A stretch of 64,000 nucleotides of DNA. Source: W-Chloroflexi-9 sp045863195 (lineage in GTDB: Bacteria; Chloroflexota; Dehalococcoidia; UBA2979). The stretch lies in the NCBI GenBank assembly GCA_045863195.1, contig BTUI01000006.1, positions 112,602 through 176,601 of the forward strand, read 5' to 3'. Below are positions 42,218 through 51,337 of the stretch, piece by piece. A model generated the notes under the pieces. The model did not search any database and was not told where the DNA came from. It worked only from the letters and a program-made list of their open reading frames with translations. Both the position numbers and the translations under genes were made by a program. Numbering within the stretch: position 1 is the first letter of the stretch; each line of letters opens with the position of its first letter.

Positions 42218-43035
42218 GCCGCCTCCGAGGCATCCCGTCGACCCTGATCGGTGGCGGGATCGTTGGTGTGTTCGTCCTGCTCGCGCTGCTCGCGCCGTGG
42301 ATCGCGCCGCACGAGGTGGGGGCGCGTGCGGGCGCGCCGGGACTGGGCCCCGGCGGGGACTACTGGCTCGGCACGGACGCGCTCGGGCGGGACATCCTCA
42401 GCCGCGTCCTCCACGGCGCCCGTATCTCGCTGGGCGTGGCGGGGGTCGCCGTCGTGGTGGGGGGCCTCGCCGGGCTGGTGGTCGGCCTCGTCAGCGGCGT
42501 GCGAGGTGGGCGCGTGGACCTGCTGCTGCAGCGCACCGTTGACCTCGTGCTCGCGTTTCCGGCGCTCGTGCTCCTGCTGGTCGCGGCACGACTCATCGGG
42601 CCATCGACGATGAACGTGGCGATGGTCATCGCCGTGGTGGTGGCGCCGGGTGTCGCTCGCGTGGTGCGCGGCGCGGTGCTCGTCGAGCGGGAGCAGCCGT
42701 ACATCGAGGCGGCCCGTGCGCTCGGGGCGGGCGACACGCGCATCGTCCTCCAGCACCTCCTCCCGAACATCGCGCCGCTCGTGGTCGTCGTCACCACGAC
42801 GCTGCTGGCGTCCGCGATGCTGGCGGAGGCGTCGCTGTCGTTCCTCGGGCTGGGCGTGCCGCCCCCGAACCCCTCGTGGGGCGCGGACGTCGCCGCCGCG
42901 CGCTCCGCCTTCCCGGTGAACGTGGGTCAGGTGGTGGCGCCGGGCGCGGCGATGGCGCTGGCGGTGCTGGGGGTGACGCTGCTCGGCGACGGGCTGCGGG
43001 ACGCACTCGATCCGCGGCTGCGGGGCCGCGCCTGA
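42214..43035 (+). CDS. DppC-type ABC permease
   Basis: The 273-residue permease has LGTDALGRDILSRVLHGARISLGV, an EAARALGAGDTRIVLQHLLPN EAA loop and ASLSFLGLGVPPPNPSWG, typical DppC. Its stop is directly adjacent to the convergent kinase stop, with no gap. It is shorter than the two DppC proteins near 57-60 kb and is clearly a different paralogue group. Confidence 0.91.
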   Translation: MSRLRGIPSTLIGGGIVGVFVLLALLAPWIAPHEVGARAGAPGLGPGGDYWLGTDALGRDILSRVLHGARISLGVAGVAVVVGGLAGLVVGLVSGVRGGRVDLLLQRTVDLVLAFPALVLLLVAARLIGPSTMNVAMVIAVVVAPGVARVVRGAVLVEREQPYIEAARALGAGDTRIVLQHLLPNIAPLVVVVTTTLLASAMLAEASLSFLGLGVPPPNPSWGADVAAARSAFPVNVGQVVAPGAAMALAVLGVTLLGDGLRDALDPRLRGRA

Positions 43036-44568
43036 CTACGCCCGGTCCGCCTCCGCCTGCTCCGGGCGTGGCCGGCCGGAGCGTTCAGACTGGTTCGGCG
43101 AGAGGTCTTCCACGCGGAGCCGCGGTGTGCCGGACTCGCCCGCGTTCTCTTCCTCGTAGGTGCGGCCGTAGGCGTAGTAGTAGTACCCGGCCTCGCGGCT
43201 GCGCACCCGGTTGAGGATGAACCCGGCGATCGGCCGGCCGCTCTGGGCGAGTTCCTCGACCGTGGCGCGGAGCGCGCCGCGGCGCGTCTTGCCAGCGCGG
43301 GCCACGATCACGATGCCGTCCACGAGCGTGGCGAGGACGGAGGCGTCCGTCACCACCAGCGCCGGCGGCGAGTCCAGCAGCACGATGTCGTAGTGCGCGC
43401 GCAGCCAATCCAGGATCTCCTGCATCCGCGCGGAGCCCAGGAGTTCGGAGGGGTTCGGCGGCAGCGGCCCGGAGGGCACCACGGAGACGTTGGTGTAGAC
43501 GGAGCGCTGTACGGAGCGCTCGAACTCCGGCTCGCGCGCGAGCAGCAGGTTCGTCAGCCCCTCGGCGTTCTCCACGCCGAACACGCGGTGGATCGTGGGA
43601 CGGCGAAGGTCGGTGTCCACGATGCAGACGCGGTGCCCGGCCAGGCCGAACACGACCGCGAGGTTCGAGGTGGTCGTCGTCTTGCCCTCGCCCGGGCCGG
43701 GGGAGGTGACGAGCACTAGCCGCCGGTCGCGGCCGAGGTCGATCGCGTAGGTCAGGTTCGTGCGGGCGGCCCGGTACGCCTCCGCGATGGTGGAGCGGGG
43801 CCGTTGCGCGGCCTGGAGTTGCTCGCGCGGGCTGCGCAGTTTCTCGAACTGCTCGATGCGGCCGAGGGCGGGGATGCCGGTGATCTCGGTCGCCTGCTCC
43901 GGCGACTTCACGGTGTCGTCCAGGTATTCCACGACGAGCGCGAGCGCGCCCGCGAGCAGCAGCAGCAGGAAGCCGCCCAGCATGGCGTTGAGCATCGGGC
44001 GCGGCGCGATGGGAGCTCCCGGCGGGAGCGCCTCCTCCACGACGGACACCTGGCCGGGGCGGGAGGTGGGCGCGGAGGCGTTCGTCTCGATGAACGAACG
44101 GGCGACGGTGTTCGCCATGATCGCGGCGAGTTCCGGCTGGGAGGAGCGCGCGGAGACCTCCAGCAGCTGGGTGGTGCGAGGGTTGGTCACGGTCAGCCGG
44201 CGGGAAAGCTCCTCCGGCGTGAACGGCAGACCGCCGTCCGCGATCGCGCGGTCGAGTACCGGGCGCAGTGTGACGAGGCGGGTGAAGGTGTTGGCGAGCC
44301 GCTCCGCCGTCTGGAGGTCGTTGAGCTGGACGACGCCCTCCGCCTGCGTCTGCACCACCAGCAGCGTGGTCGTCGCCTGGTAGGTGGGGGTCAGGCGGGT
44401 GGAGACGGCGTACGAGATCACGCCCCCGGCGAGGGTGGCGGCGATCAGCAGCCACCACCAGCGGCGGGCGATTCTGACGGCCAGTTGTGCATCCATTGCT
44501 AGCAGTCTGGCAGGAAGTCCGTCCGGCGTCACGTCAGGTAATGGTCGAGGTTTCCGGTGGATGTTCAT
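43036..44568 (-). CDS. Wzz-type chain-length regulator fused to a BY-kinase
   Basis: The 510-residue protein combines a Wzz domain with two membrane helices (about 35-56 and 195-215) and a cytosolic bacterial tyrosine kinase. The kinase has Walker A SPGPGEGKTTTTSN, A' VCIVDTDLRRPTIHRVF, Walker B IVLLDSPP and a tyrosine cluster near the end (GYYYYAYGRTYEEE). It would control polysaccharide chain length and export by autophosphorylation, yet no polysaccharide genes are next to it. The ATG at 44568 is given; the ATG at 44496 is an equally reasonable start, and neither has a clear Shine-Dalgarno. Confidence 0.87.
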   Translation of the reverse strand: MNIHRKPRPLPDVTPDGLPARLLAMDAQLAVRIARRWWWLLIAATLAGGVISYAVSTRLTPTYQATTTLLVVQTQAEGVVQLNDLQTAERLANTFTRLVTLRPVLDRAIADGGLPFTPEELSRRLTVTNPRTTQLLEVSARSSQPELAAIMANTVARSFIETNASAPTSRPGQVSVVEEALPPGAPIAPRPMLNAMLGGFLLLLLAGALALVVEYLDDTVKSPEQATEITGIPALGRIEQFEKLRSPREQLQAAQRPRSTIAEAYRAARTNLTYAIDLGRDRRLVLVTSPGPGEGKTTTTSNLAVVFGLAGHRVCIVDTDLRRPTIHRVFGVENAEGLTNLLLAREPEFERSVQRSVYTNVSVVPSGPLPPNPSELLGSARMQEILDWLRAHYDIVLLDSPPALVVTDASVLATLVDGIVIVARAGKTRRGALRATVEELAQSGRPIAGFILNRVRSREAGYYYYAYGRTYEEENAGESGTPRLRVEDLSPNQSERSGRPRPEQAEADRA

Positions 44569-44658
44569 GCGCTCAAGGCGGTGCCATTACCGCGCCCGGT
44601 GGGACTGCTACCGTGGGTACCCGGGACGGGCATGCCGTACCCGGCGCCGGGAGGCCAG

Positions 44659-45363
44659 ATGGCGCGTGTGCTGGTGGTGGAGGACGACCCCGTCATCCGC
44701 GAAACCGTCGCGTTCAACCTCCAGCGCGATGGCCATGAGGTGCTGACCGCCGCCGATGGCGCCGCCGGCCTCGAGCGGGCCCGGGCCGACGCCCCCGACC
44801 TCATCGTGCTGGACGTGATGCTGCCGCGGATGTCCGGCCTGGATGTCTGCCGGGTGCTCCGGTCGGAGACGCCCACACCGATCCTCATGCTCACCGCCCG
44901 CGACGCGGAGGCGGACGTGGTGCAGGGGCTGGAACTCGGCGCGGACGAGTACGTCACCAAGCCCTTCTCGATGCGCGAACTCCGCGCCCGGGTCGCCTCG
45001 CTGCTCCGCCGCGATGTGATGTCGCGCACCGCTGGCCCACGTCTTTCCGGTACGGACGGCGCCGCGCCGGTGGTTGCCGGGGAGTTGGAGTTGTCCCCCG
45101 CGCAGCACGAGGTGCGCCGCGGCGGCGTGGTGGTCCGGCTCCGGCCGCGGGAGTTCGCCCTCCTCGAGTTCTTTATGCGCCACCCGGGGCAGGTGTTTTC
45201 CCGGGACGCGATCCTGGCGGCCGTGTGGGACATCACCTACCCGGGCGAGACACGCACCGTGGACGTCCACGTCCGCTGGCTGCGCGAGAAGATCGAGGAC
45301 GACCCCTCCGATCCGAGGCACATCCAGACCGTGCGTTCCGTCGGCTACAAGTTCGTCCCGTGA
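44659..45363 (+). CDS. phoB: PhoB-type response regulator
   Basis: The 234-residue OmpR-family regulator has a receiver (VLVVEDDPVIRETV, phospho-Asp in LIVLDVMLPRMSG, MLTARD, KPFSMRELRARV) and a winged HTH (VRLRPREFALLEFFMRHPG, RTVDVHVRWLREKIE, HIQTVRSVGYKF). The ATG at 44659 has GGGAGG upstream; the frame open to 44557 is not conserved. Its stop overlaps the phoR start (GTGA). The nearby phoU and pst genes make phosphate-starvation control the best assignment. Confidence 0.92.
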   Translation: MARVLVVEDDPVIRETVAFNLQRDGHEVLTAADGAAGLERARADAPDLIVLDVMLPRMSGLDVCRVLRSETPTPILMLTARDAEADVVQGLELGADEYVTKPFSMRELRARVASLLRRDVMSRTAGPRLSGTDGAAPVVAGELELSPAQHEVRRGGVVVRLRPREFALLEFFMRHPGQVFSRDAILAAVWDITYPGETRTVDVHVRWLREKIEDDPSDPRHIQTVRSVGYKFVP

Positions 45364-46544
45364 CCCCGTTCCGCACCGCGCCCGGGCTCATCCTCCTCGG
45401 GGTGCTCGCGCTGGCGGCCGTCTTTGCCCTGCCGGACTGGGCCTCGGTGTTCGTCGTGGTGGTGCTGTTGCTCGCCGCGGCCCTGCCGCTTGAGCGCGAT
45501 CTCACGGGGATCGAGGCCACGGCCCCCGCCGCGCCCGCCGCACCGTCGCCGTCGGGTGAGGCGCTCGCCATCCTCGACCTGCTCGCGGAGGGGGTGCTGC
45601 TGCTCGACGCGGATCAGACGGTGGTGGCCGCCAACCAGGCCGCCACCGCGATCCTCGACCGGCCGCGCGTGGCGATGGTCGGCGTCTCGCTGATCCGCGC
45701 CGCGCGCGACCACGAACTGCTGCAGGTGCTGCGAGAGGCGGCCGGCGAGCCGCGCGAGGTCACGATCGGCGAAGGCAGCATCGTCTACGCGACCGCCTCT
45801 CGGGTGCACGAGGGCCGTATCCGCACGGTACTGACGCTCCAGGATCTGACGCCGCTCCGCCGTGCCGAGCGCGCCCGGCAGGATCTCGTCGCGAACGTCT
45901 CGCACGAACTCCGCACGCCGATCGCGGCGGCCTACGCGCTGGCGGAGACGCTGGAGTCCGGCGTCGACGACGAGGCGCAGCGGCAGCGGTTCCTGTCGCA
46001 ACTGACGTCCGAGGTCGAGCGCCTCGGCCGCATCGTCGACCGGCTGCTGCGTCTGTCCCGCATCGAATCGCGCAGCGAGGAGTTCCACGTCGAGACGGTG
46101 GAGGTGGACGCGCTGCTGGCGGAGGCGCAGCGACGCCTCACGCCCGTCGCGGAGCGCCGGGACGTCCGCATCGCCCTCGGCGAGCCGGGCGGGCTGCACG
46201 TCCGCGCCGACCGCGAGCGGGTGCTGGAGGTGCTGTCGAACCTCATCGACAACGCCGTCAAGCACGCTCCCGCCGGCAGCGACGTCACGCTCGACGCGAC
46301 GGCGGAGGGGCACCTCGTGCGGTTCAGCGTGCGTGACACCGGCCCGGGCGTGCTCCCGCGCGACCGGCTGCGGATCTTCGAGCGGTTCTACACCGGCGAC
46401 CGGTCACGCACCCCGGACGAGGTCTCAGGGACAGGGCTGGGGCTGGCGATCGCCCGCCATATCGTGTCGCGCCTCGGTGGGGAGATCTGGGTTGGCGACG
46501 AGACGCCCGGCGCCACGTTCTACTTCACGCTGCCGCAGGTGTAG
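45360..46544 (+). CDS. phoR: PhoR-type sensor histidine kinase
   Basis: The 394-residue kinase has two short membrane helices near the N-terminus (LILLGVLALAAVFAL, VFVVVVLLLAAAL), a PAS domain (about 75-170), and the phospho-His in LVANVSHELRTPIAAAYAL. It ends in a HATPase domain (NLIDNAVKHAP, VRDTGPGVL, SGTGLGLAIARHIV). It should phosphorylate PhoB when phosphate is scarce. The GTG at 45360 overlaps the phoB stop. The stop is 17 bases from the convergent phoU stop. Confidence 0.93.
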   Translation: MTPFRTAPGLILLGVLALAAVFALPDWASVFVVVVLLLAAALPLERDLTGIEATAPAAPAAPSPSGEALAILDLLAEGVLLLDADQTVVAANQAATAILDRPRVAMVGVSLIRAARDHELLQVLREAAGEPREVTIGEGSIVYATASRVHEGRIRTVLTLQDLTPLRRAERARQDLVANVSHELRTPIAAAYALAETLESGVDDEAQRQRFLSQLTSEVERLGRIVDRLLRLSRIESRSEEFHVETVEVDALLAEAQRRLTPVAERRDVRIALGEPGGLHVRADRERVLEVLSNLIDNAVKHAPAGSDVTLDATAEGHLVRFSVRDTGPGVLPRDRLRIFERFYTGDRSRTPDEVSGTGLGLAIARHIVSRLGGEIWVGDETPGATFYFTLPQV

Positions 46545-46561
46545 CGGCCCGCCATCGAGTG

Positions 46562-47227
46562 CTACGCGGAGGAGTCTGACGACTCCACGAGGCGGCCGGT
46601 GACGGTGTAGATGACGCGCTCGCAGATGTTCGTGCAGCGGTCGCCCACGCGCTCCAGGTTGTGCGCGATCCACAGCGCGTAGGTCAGCCGCTGGACCAGC
46701 GCCGGGTCAGCGACCATGGCGCTGAAGGCGTCCTGGTAGACGCGGCTCTGCAGCCGGTCCAGGTCGTCGTCCGCCTGGCAGACATGCTCCGCGCGGCGGA
46801 CGTTGTCGTGCTCGAACGCATCGAGCGCATCGTCCAGCATCGCCAGCGCCCGGTCGGCCATTGAGGGGATGTAGCCGAGCCGGCGCGGCGTGGGGCCGGG
46901 GCCGAGCAGCAGGTTCACCCGTGCGATGCCCGCGGCATGGTCGCCGATGCGCTCGAGCTCGCCGACCACGGCGAGCGCGCTGGTGAGGCGGCGGAGGTCG
47001 CCGGCGACGGGCGCCTGCATCGCGACCGCCGCGATCGCGCGCTCCTCGATCGTCCAGCGGTCGCGGTTCACGTGCGTGTCATCGGCGTCCAGCGCGCGCG
47101 ACCGTTCGAGGTCCGCGTCGCGGAGCGCCTCCATGCTGTCGTGGAGGGCATCACGGACGTGCTGGCCCAGCCGGAGGACATCCGCCGAGATCGCGCGTAG
47201 TTCGGCCTCGAACGCTTCACGTGGCAT
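46562..47227 (-). CDS. phoU: PhoU-type phosphate-signalling regulator (first copy)
   Basis: The 221-residue all-helical protein has two PhoU repeats, with the metal-binding patterns ELERIGDHAAGIARV (about residue 90) and NLERVGDRCTNICERV (near residue 195). It damps PhoR signalling when phosphate is imported by Pst. It is transcribed away from pstS, and the two genes share a 133-base divergent region with the Pho-box-like site. A second phoU lies at 51451. Confidence 0.93.
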   Translation of the reverse strand: MPREAFEAELRAISADVLRLGQHVRDALHDSMEALRDADLERSRALDADDTHVNRDRWTIEERAIAAVAMQAPVAGDLRRLTSALAVVGELERIGDHAAGIARVNLLLGPGPTPRRLGYIPSMADRALAMLDDALDAFEHDNVRRAEHVCQADDDLDRLQSRVYQDAFSAMVADPALVQRLTYALWIAHNLERVGDRCTNICERVIYTVTGRLVESSDSSA

Positions 47228-47260
47228 GGCGAGGAGTGTCGCACCGGGGCCCGCGGGGAC

Positions 47261-47278
47261 GTTTAAAGAGGCATTAAC
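47261..47278 (+). promoter_or_regulatory. Candidate Pho box between phoU and pstS
   Basis: GTTTAAA-GAGG-CATTAAC shows two seven-base repeats with an 11-base period, the geometry of PhoB-type sites, in an AT-rich patch of a GC-rich gap. It lies 83 bases before the pstS ATG. The same pattern recurs at 32873. Confidence 0.55.
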
Positions 47279-47360
47279 CGCGGGGGCGCACCATCCGAGA
47301 CAACAGAGGGAAGCCGTCTGCCCGCGCGTGATCGTGGGGGAGGCTCACGAAGGAGCACGA

Positions 47361-48392
47361 ATGGTACGCAAGTTTGGATGGCGTTCCGCCGCCGGCGTCG
47401 CGCTGGCCGCGGGCGCGATGATGCTGACGGTTGCCTGTGGCAGCGACAGCGACGAGTCAACCGCGACCCCGGCTGCCGGGGGCGGCGCTGGTGCGGCGGC
47501 GACGATGGCCCCGGCCCCGGAAGGCCTGGACTACGCCTCGCTCAGCGGCACGGTGAGCGTCGACGGCTCGTCGACGGTCTTCCCGATTTCGGAGGCCGTC
47601 GCGGAGGAGTTCAGCAAGGTCGCCAGCGGCGTCCGCGCGAATGTGGCCTTCTCCGGCACGGGCGGCGGGTTCGAGAAGTTCTGCCGTGGCGAGATTGACG
47701 TCGCCGACGCCTCTCGCCCGATCAAGGACGCCGAGGTCGAGGCCTGCAAGGCGAACGGCATCACCGACATCGTCGAGATCCAGGTCGCCATCGACGCGCT
47801 CACCGTCATGGTGAACCCGAACAACGACTGGGCCGCGTGCATGACCGTCGAGGAGGCCAACCTGGTCTTCAAGGACGGCGGCGCGACCAACTGGAGCGAC
47901 GTCCGTCCCGAGTGGCCGAACGAGAAGATCGTCCACTACTACCCGGGCACCGACTCCGGCACCTTCGACTACTTCGTCGAGGCGATCATCGATGAGGTCG
48001 AAGGCTCGAACCACCGCGGTGACGGCACCGCTTCCGAGGACGACAACATCCTCGCGCAGGGCATCGAGAACGACCGCTACGCCATCGGCTACTTCGGCTT
48101 CGCCTACTACCTGGAGGCTGGCCAGCTGCTGAAGGCGGTCGCCATCGACGGTGGCGACGGCTGCGTGGAGCCCTCGTTCGAGGCCGCCCTCGACGGTTCC
48201 TACACGCCGCTCTCCCGCCCGCTCTTCATCTACACGAGCGAGGCGATCCTGGCTGAGAAGCCGGAGGTCCTGGGCTTCGTGAAGTTCTACGTGGACAACA
48301 TGCAGGCGCTCGTCCCGGACGTCGGGTACGTGACCCTGCCGGAGGCCCTGCACCAGGAGCAGGCCGCCAAGGTCGAGCCGTTCCTCCCGTAA
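47361..48392 (+). CDS. pstS: Phosphate-binding lipoprotein of the Pst transporter
   Basis: The 343-residue protein has a lipoprotein signal (GVALAAGAMMLTVAC), a short Ala/Gly/Pro linker and the PstS binding motifs VDGSSTVFPISEAVAEEF, GTGGGFEKFCRGEIDVADASRP and YYPGTDSGTFDYF. GGAG lies six bases before the ATG at 47361; the ORF open further upstream overlaps phoU and is a shadow. It captures phosphate for PstCAB. Expression is probably driven from the Pho-box-like site. Confidence 0.96.
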   Translation: MVRKFGWRSAAGVALAAGAMMLTVACGSDSDESTATPAAGGGAGAAATMAPAPEGLDYASLSGTVSVDGSSTVFPISEAVAEEFSKVASGVRANVAFSGTGGGFEKFCRGEIDVADASRPIKDAEVEACKANGITDIVEIQVAIDALTVMVNPNNDWAACMTVEEANLVFKDGGATNWSDVRPEWPNEKIVHYYPGTDSGTFDYFVEAIIDEVEGSNHRGDGTASEDDNILAQGIENDRYAIGYFGFAYYLEAGQLLKAVAIDGGDGCVEPSFEAALDGSYTPLSRPLFIYTSEAILAEKPEVLGFVKFYVDNMQALVPDVGYVTLPEALHQEQAAKVEPFLP

Positions 48393-48401
48393 CGGTCTCG
48401 C

Positions 48402-48448
48402 AGGACTGAGTCCTCTGGGGTGGCGGGGCGGATGCCCTGCCACCCCAG
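48402..48448 (+). other. Tandem hairpins between pstS and pstC
   Basis: AGGAC-TGA-GTCCT (48402-48414) is followed at once by a 14-pair stem CTGGGGTGGCGGGG / CCCTGCCACCCCAG (48415-48448) with one G-U pair. The position suggests partial termination or 3'-end protection of the pstS message, giving more PstS than PstCAB. Confidence 0.65.
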
Positions 48449-48465
48449 TGCCTCAGCGCGATACC

Positions 48466-48517
48466 CTGCGACACGGCTTCATGAGCCCTCCCTCCGGCTC
48501 GTGGGGCCCTGTCGCAG
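48466..48517 (+). other. Two-tier hairpin upstream of pstC
   Basis: CTGCGACA and TGTCGCAG form an outer stem that encloses an inner stem CATGAGCC / GGCTCGTG with one G-U pair. It lies 60 bases before the pstC ATG. Its role is unknown; a leader element is plausible. Confidence 0.5.
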
Positions 48518-48577
48518 CCGGCGGGCGGCACGGAACCACAGGCGCGGCGCGCGGGTGCCGCAGGATGGGACGAACGT

Positions 48578-49525
48578 ATGGCAGCACAGCCTGACGCCCG
48601 GACGAGCGCGGAACTGGGTGCCGCGCTTCGCAACCGGCCGTTCAAGCGCGTGGGCGAGTCCGTGATCCGGCTCGCGCTGGTGGCGGCCGCCAGCGTGTCG
48701 CTGCTCACCACCGTGGCGATCGTCACGGTGCTGGTCTGGGAGAGCATCCCGTTCTTCCAGGAAGTGCCGATCCAGGACTTCCTCCTGAAGACCGACTGGC
48801 AGCCGCTGTTCCGGCCGGTGTCGTTCGGCATCTGGGAACTGGTTGCCGGGACCATGAACATCGTCTTCTGGTCGCTGCTGATGGCGCTCCCGGTGGGCCT
48901 CGCCGCGGCCATCTATCTCAGTGAGTACGCCGATGCGCGGGTGCGCCGCGTCCTGAAGCCGGTGCTGGAGGCGCTCGCGAGCGTTCCGACGGTGGTCTAC
49001 GCGTACTTCGCGCTGACCTTCGTCACCCTGGACGTCCTGCGGCCGATCTTCGGCGACTCGATCTCCGTCTTCAACGCGCTCGGCGCCTCCACGGTCATGG
49101 CGGTGATGCTGATCCCGACCATCGCCTCCATCTCGGAGGACGCCATGGCGAGCGTGCCGCGTGAACTGCGGGAGGGCGCCTACGGCCTGGGCGCCACGCG
49201 GCTCGAGGTCGCCTTCAAGGTGGTGTTCCCGGCTGCGCTCTCCGGTGTCATCGCCTCCGTGCTGCTCGCGATTGCGCGGGCGGTGGGCGAGACGATGATC
49301 GTGGCCGTGGCCGCCGGCTCCACGCCGAACCTCACGATGAATCCGCTCGCGAGCATCCAGACGATGACCGGCTACATGCTGCAGGTCGGCCTGGGCGACG
49401 CCGCGCGCGGGTCGGTCCAGTACCGCTCGCTCTTTGCGGTCGGCCTCTCCCTCTTCGTCATCACGATGTTCTTCAACATCGCCGCGCAGATGGTGATCAA
49501 GCGCTTCCGTGAGGAGTACGACTGA
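48578..49525 (+). CDS. pstC: Phosphate ABC transporter permease PstC
   Basis: The 315-residue permease has about six membrane segments. PVGLAAAIYLSEYAD, a PVLEALASVPTVVYAYFAL stretch, EGAYGLGATRLEVAFKVVFPAALSG and RAVGETMIVAVAAGS are PstC signatures. It begins 185 bases after pstS beyond the hairpins. Its stop overlaps the pstA start (TGATG). Confidence 0.96.
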   Translation: MAAQPDARTSAELGAALRNRPFKRVGESVIRLALVAAASVSLLTTVAIVTVLVWESIPFFQEVPIQDFLLKTDWQPLFRPVSFGIWELVAGTMNIVFWSLLMALPVGLAAAIYLSEYADARVRRVLKPVLEALASVPTVVYAYFALTFVTLDVLRPIFGDSISVFNALGASTVMAVMLIPTIASISEDAMASVPRELREGAYGLGATRLEVAFKVVFPAALSGVIASVLLAIARAVGETMIVAVAAGSTPNLTMNPLASIQTMTGYMLQVGLGDAARGSVQYRSLFAVGLSLFVITMFFNIAAQMVIKRFREEYD

Positions 49526-50409
49526 TGGCCGCGACTCCGGACGCGAACTTCACGCTGCAGGCTACGGGGCGCGTGGCGCGCCGCCAGCGGCTCTCGCGCT
49601 GGTCGAAGTGGGGCCTGCTTGCCGCCTCGCTGATCGGTGTCGTCGCGCTCGCGGCGCTGCTGGTCGATACGTTCCTCAACGGCTACGGGCGGATCTCCTG
49701 GCAGTTCTTCACCTCCTACCCGTCCCGCTTCGCGGACCAGGCCGGCCTGCGCTCCTCCTTCATCGGCTCGATCTGGATCCTCGGGCTGACGATCGCCTTC
49801 GTCGTCCCGATCGCCATCGCGACGGCGATCTGGATCGAGGAGTTCGCGCCCAAGAACCGCGTGCTGGAGTTCGTGAAGTTGAACCTCGCGAACCTGGCGG
49901 GCGTGCCCAGCATCATCTACGGCGTGCTGGGCCTGGCCGTGTTCGTCCGCTTCTTCGGCTGGGGGACCAGCATCCTCGCCGGGTCGTTCACGCTCTTCCT
50001 GATGATCCTGCCGATGACGGTGATCGCGTCGCAGGAGGCGATCCGCCAGGTCGCGCCGAGCATCCGGCAAGGCTCGCTCGCCCTCGGCGCCACGGAGTGG
50101 CAGACGGTCTGGTACCACGTGCTCCCCGGCGCGCTGCCGGGCATCATCACCGGCGTCATCCTGGCGCTGGCGCGCGCGGCCGGTGAGACGGCGGCGCTGA
50201 TCATGATCGGCGCGTTCACCTTCATCGCCTTCGACAACACGAGCGTCTGGGACTCGTTCACGACCATGCCCATCCAGGTCTACAACTGGACCGTCCGTCC
50301 GCAGGAGGCGTTCCGCCAGAACGCCGCCGCCGGCATCCTGGTCCTGATGACCGTGGTGCTCACCTTCAACATCGCCGCCGCCGTCCTGCGCGAGCGGTTC
50401 CGCAAGTAG
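49525..50409 (+). CDS. pstA: Phosphate ABC transporter permease PstA
   Basis: The 294-residue permease shows PIAIATAIWIEEFAP, LANLAGVPSIIYGVLGLAVFV, RQGSLALGATEWQTVWYHVLPGALPGI and RAAGETAALIMIGA, all typical of PstA. It pairs with PstC to form the membrane pore. The start codon shares one base with the pstC stop. Confidence 0.96.
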   Translation: MAATPDANFTLQATGRVARRQRLSRWSKWGLLAASLIGVVALAALLVDTFLNGYGRISWQFFTSYPSRFADQAGLRSSFIGSIWILGLTIAFVVPIAIATAIWIEEFAPKNRVLEFVKLNLANLAGVPSIIYGVLGLAVFVRFFGWGTSILAGSFTLFLMILPMTVIASQEAIRQVAPSIRQGSLALGATEWQTVWYHVLPGALPGIITGVILALARAAGETAALIMIGAFTFIAFDNTSVWDSFTTMPIQVYNWTVRPQEAFRQNAAAGILVLMTVVLTFNIAAAVLRERFRK

Positions 50410-50437
50410 CCGGCCGGGACGCCGGAAGGAGACCGAG

Positions 50438-51337
50438 ATGAACGAGGCACCGACGACGCAGGCCCCCGAGGTCGCCCCCACGCACGAGGGCACGGCCACG
50501 CCGCGGCCGGTCACGGCCCGCTCGGGCGTCGCCGCGAAGCAGCGCAGCGCGCCGGACCAGTTCACGCCGCCGGAGCCCGCCGCGCTGGAGGTGCGCGGGC
50601 TGGATGTCTACTACGGCAAGAAGCTCGCGCTCTCCTCGGTGAGCATGCAGATCCCGGTCCGGAAGATCACCGCCCTCATCGGCCCGTCCGGCTGCGGCAA
50701 GAGCACGCTGCTGCGGTCGCTGAACCGGATGAACGACCTCATCCCGGGCGCGCGCATCGAGGGCGCCGTGGACTACCACGGGCACAACCTGTACGGGCAC
50801 AACGTGGACCCGGTGGAGGTGCGCCGCCGCATCGGCATGGTCTTCCAGAAGCCGAACCCGTTCCCGAAGTCGATCTTCGAAAACGTGGCGTTCGGCGCGC
50901 GGGTGAACGGCTTCAAGGGCGACTACAACGCGCTCGTGGAGCGCTCCCTGCGCCAGGCGGCGCTCTGGGACGAGGTCAAGGACGACCTGAAGAAGTCCGG
51001 CCTCGCGCTCTCCGGCGGCCAGCAGCAGCGGCTCTGCATCGCCCGCGCGCTGGCAGTGGAGCCAGAGATCATCCTGATGGATGAGCCGTGCTCCGCGCTC
51101 GACCCGATCGCCACCCTGAAGATCGAGGAACTGATGCGCCGGCTGGCGGAGCAGTACACGATCGTCATCGTGACCCACAACATGCAGCAGGCGGCGCGCG
51201 TCTCCGACTACACGGGCTTCTTCCTCGCGGGCGAGGCCGGTTACGGCCAGCTCATCGAGTACGGCCCGACCGAGGAGATCTTCACCAACCCGATGGATCC
51301 GCGCACGGAAGACTACATCACCGGCCGGTTCGGCTAG
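50438..51337 (+). CDS. pstB: Phosphate ABC transporter ATPase PstB
   Basis: The 299-residue ATPase has Walker A GPSGCGKSTLLRSLNRMND, FQKPNPFPKSIFENVAFG, signature LSGGQQQRLCIARAL, Walker B ILMDEPCSALDPI and IVTHNMQQAARVSDYTGFF, the last two typical of PstB. The first 45 residues form a Pro/Thr-rich extension that most PstB lack. GGAAGGAGA precedes the ATG at 50438. Confidence 0.96.
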   Translation: MNEAPTTQAPEVAPTHEGTATPRPVTARSGVAAKQRSAPDQFTPPEPAALEVRGLDVYYGKKLALSSVSMQIPVRKITALIGPSGCGKSTLLRSLNRMNDLIPGARIEGAVDYHGHNLYGHNVDPVEVRRRIGMVFQKPNPFPKSIFENVAFGARVNGFKGDYNALVERSLRQAALWDEVKDDLKKSGLALSGGQQQRLCIARALAVEPEIILMDEPCSALDPIATLKIEELMRRLAEQYTIVIVTHNMQQAARVSDYTGFFLAGEAGYGQLIEYGPTEEIFTNPMDPRTEDYITGRFG

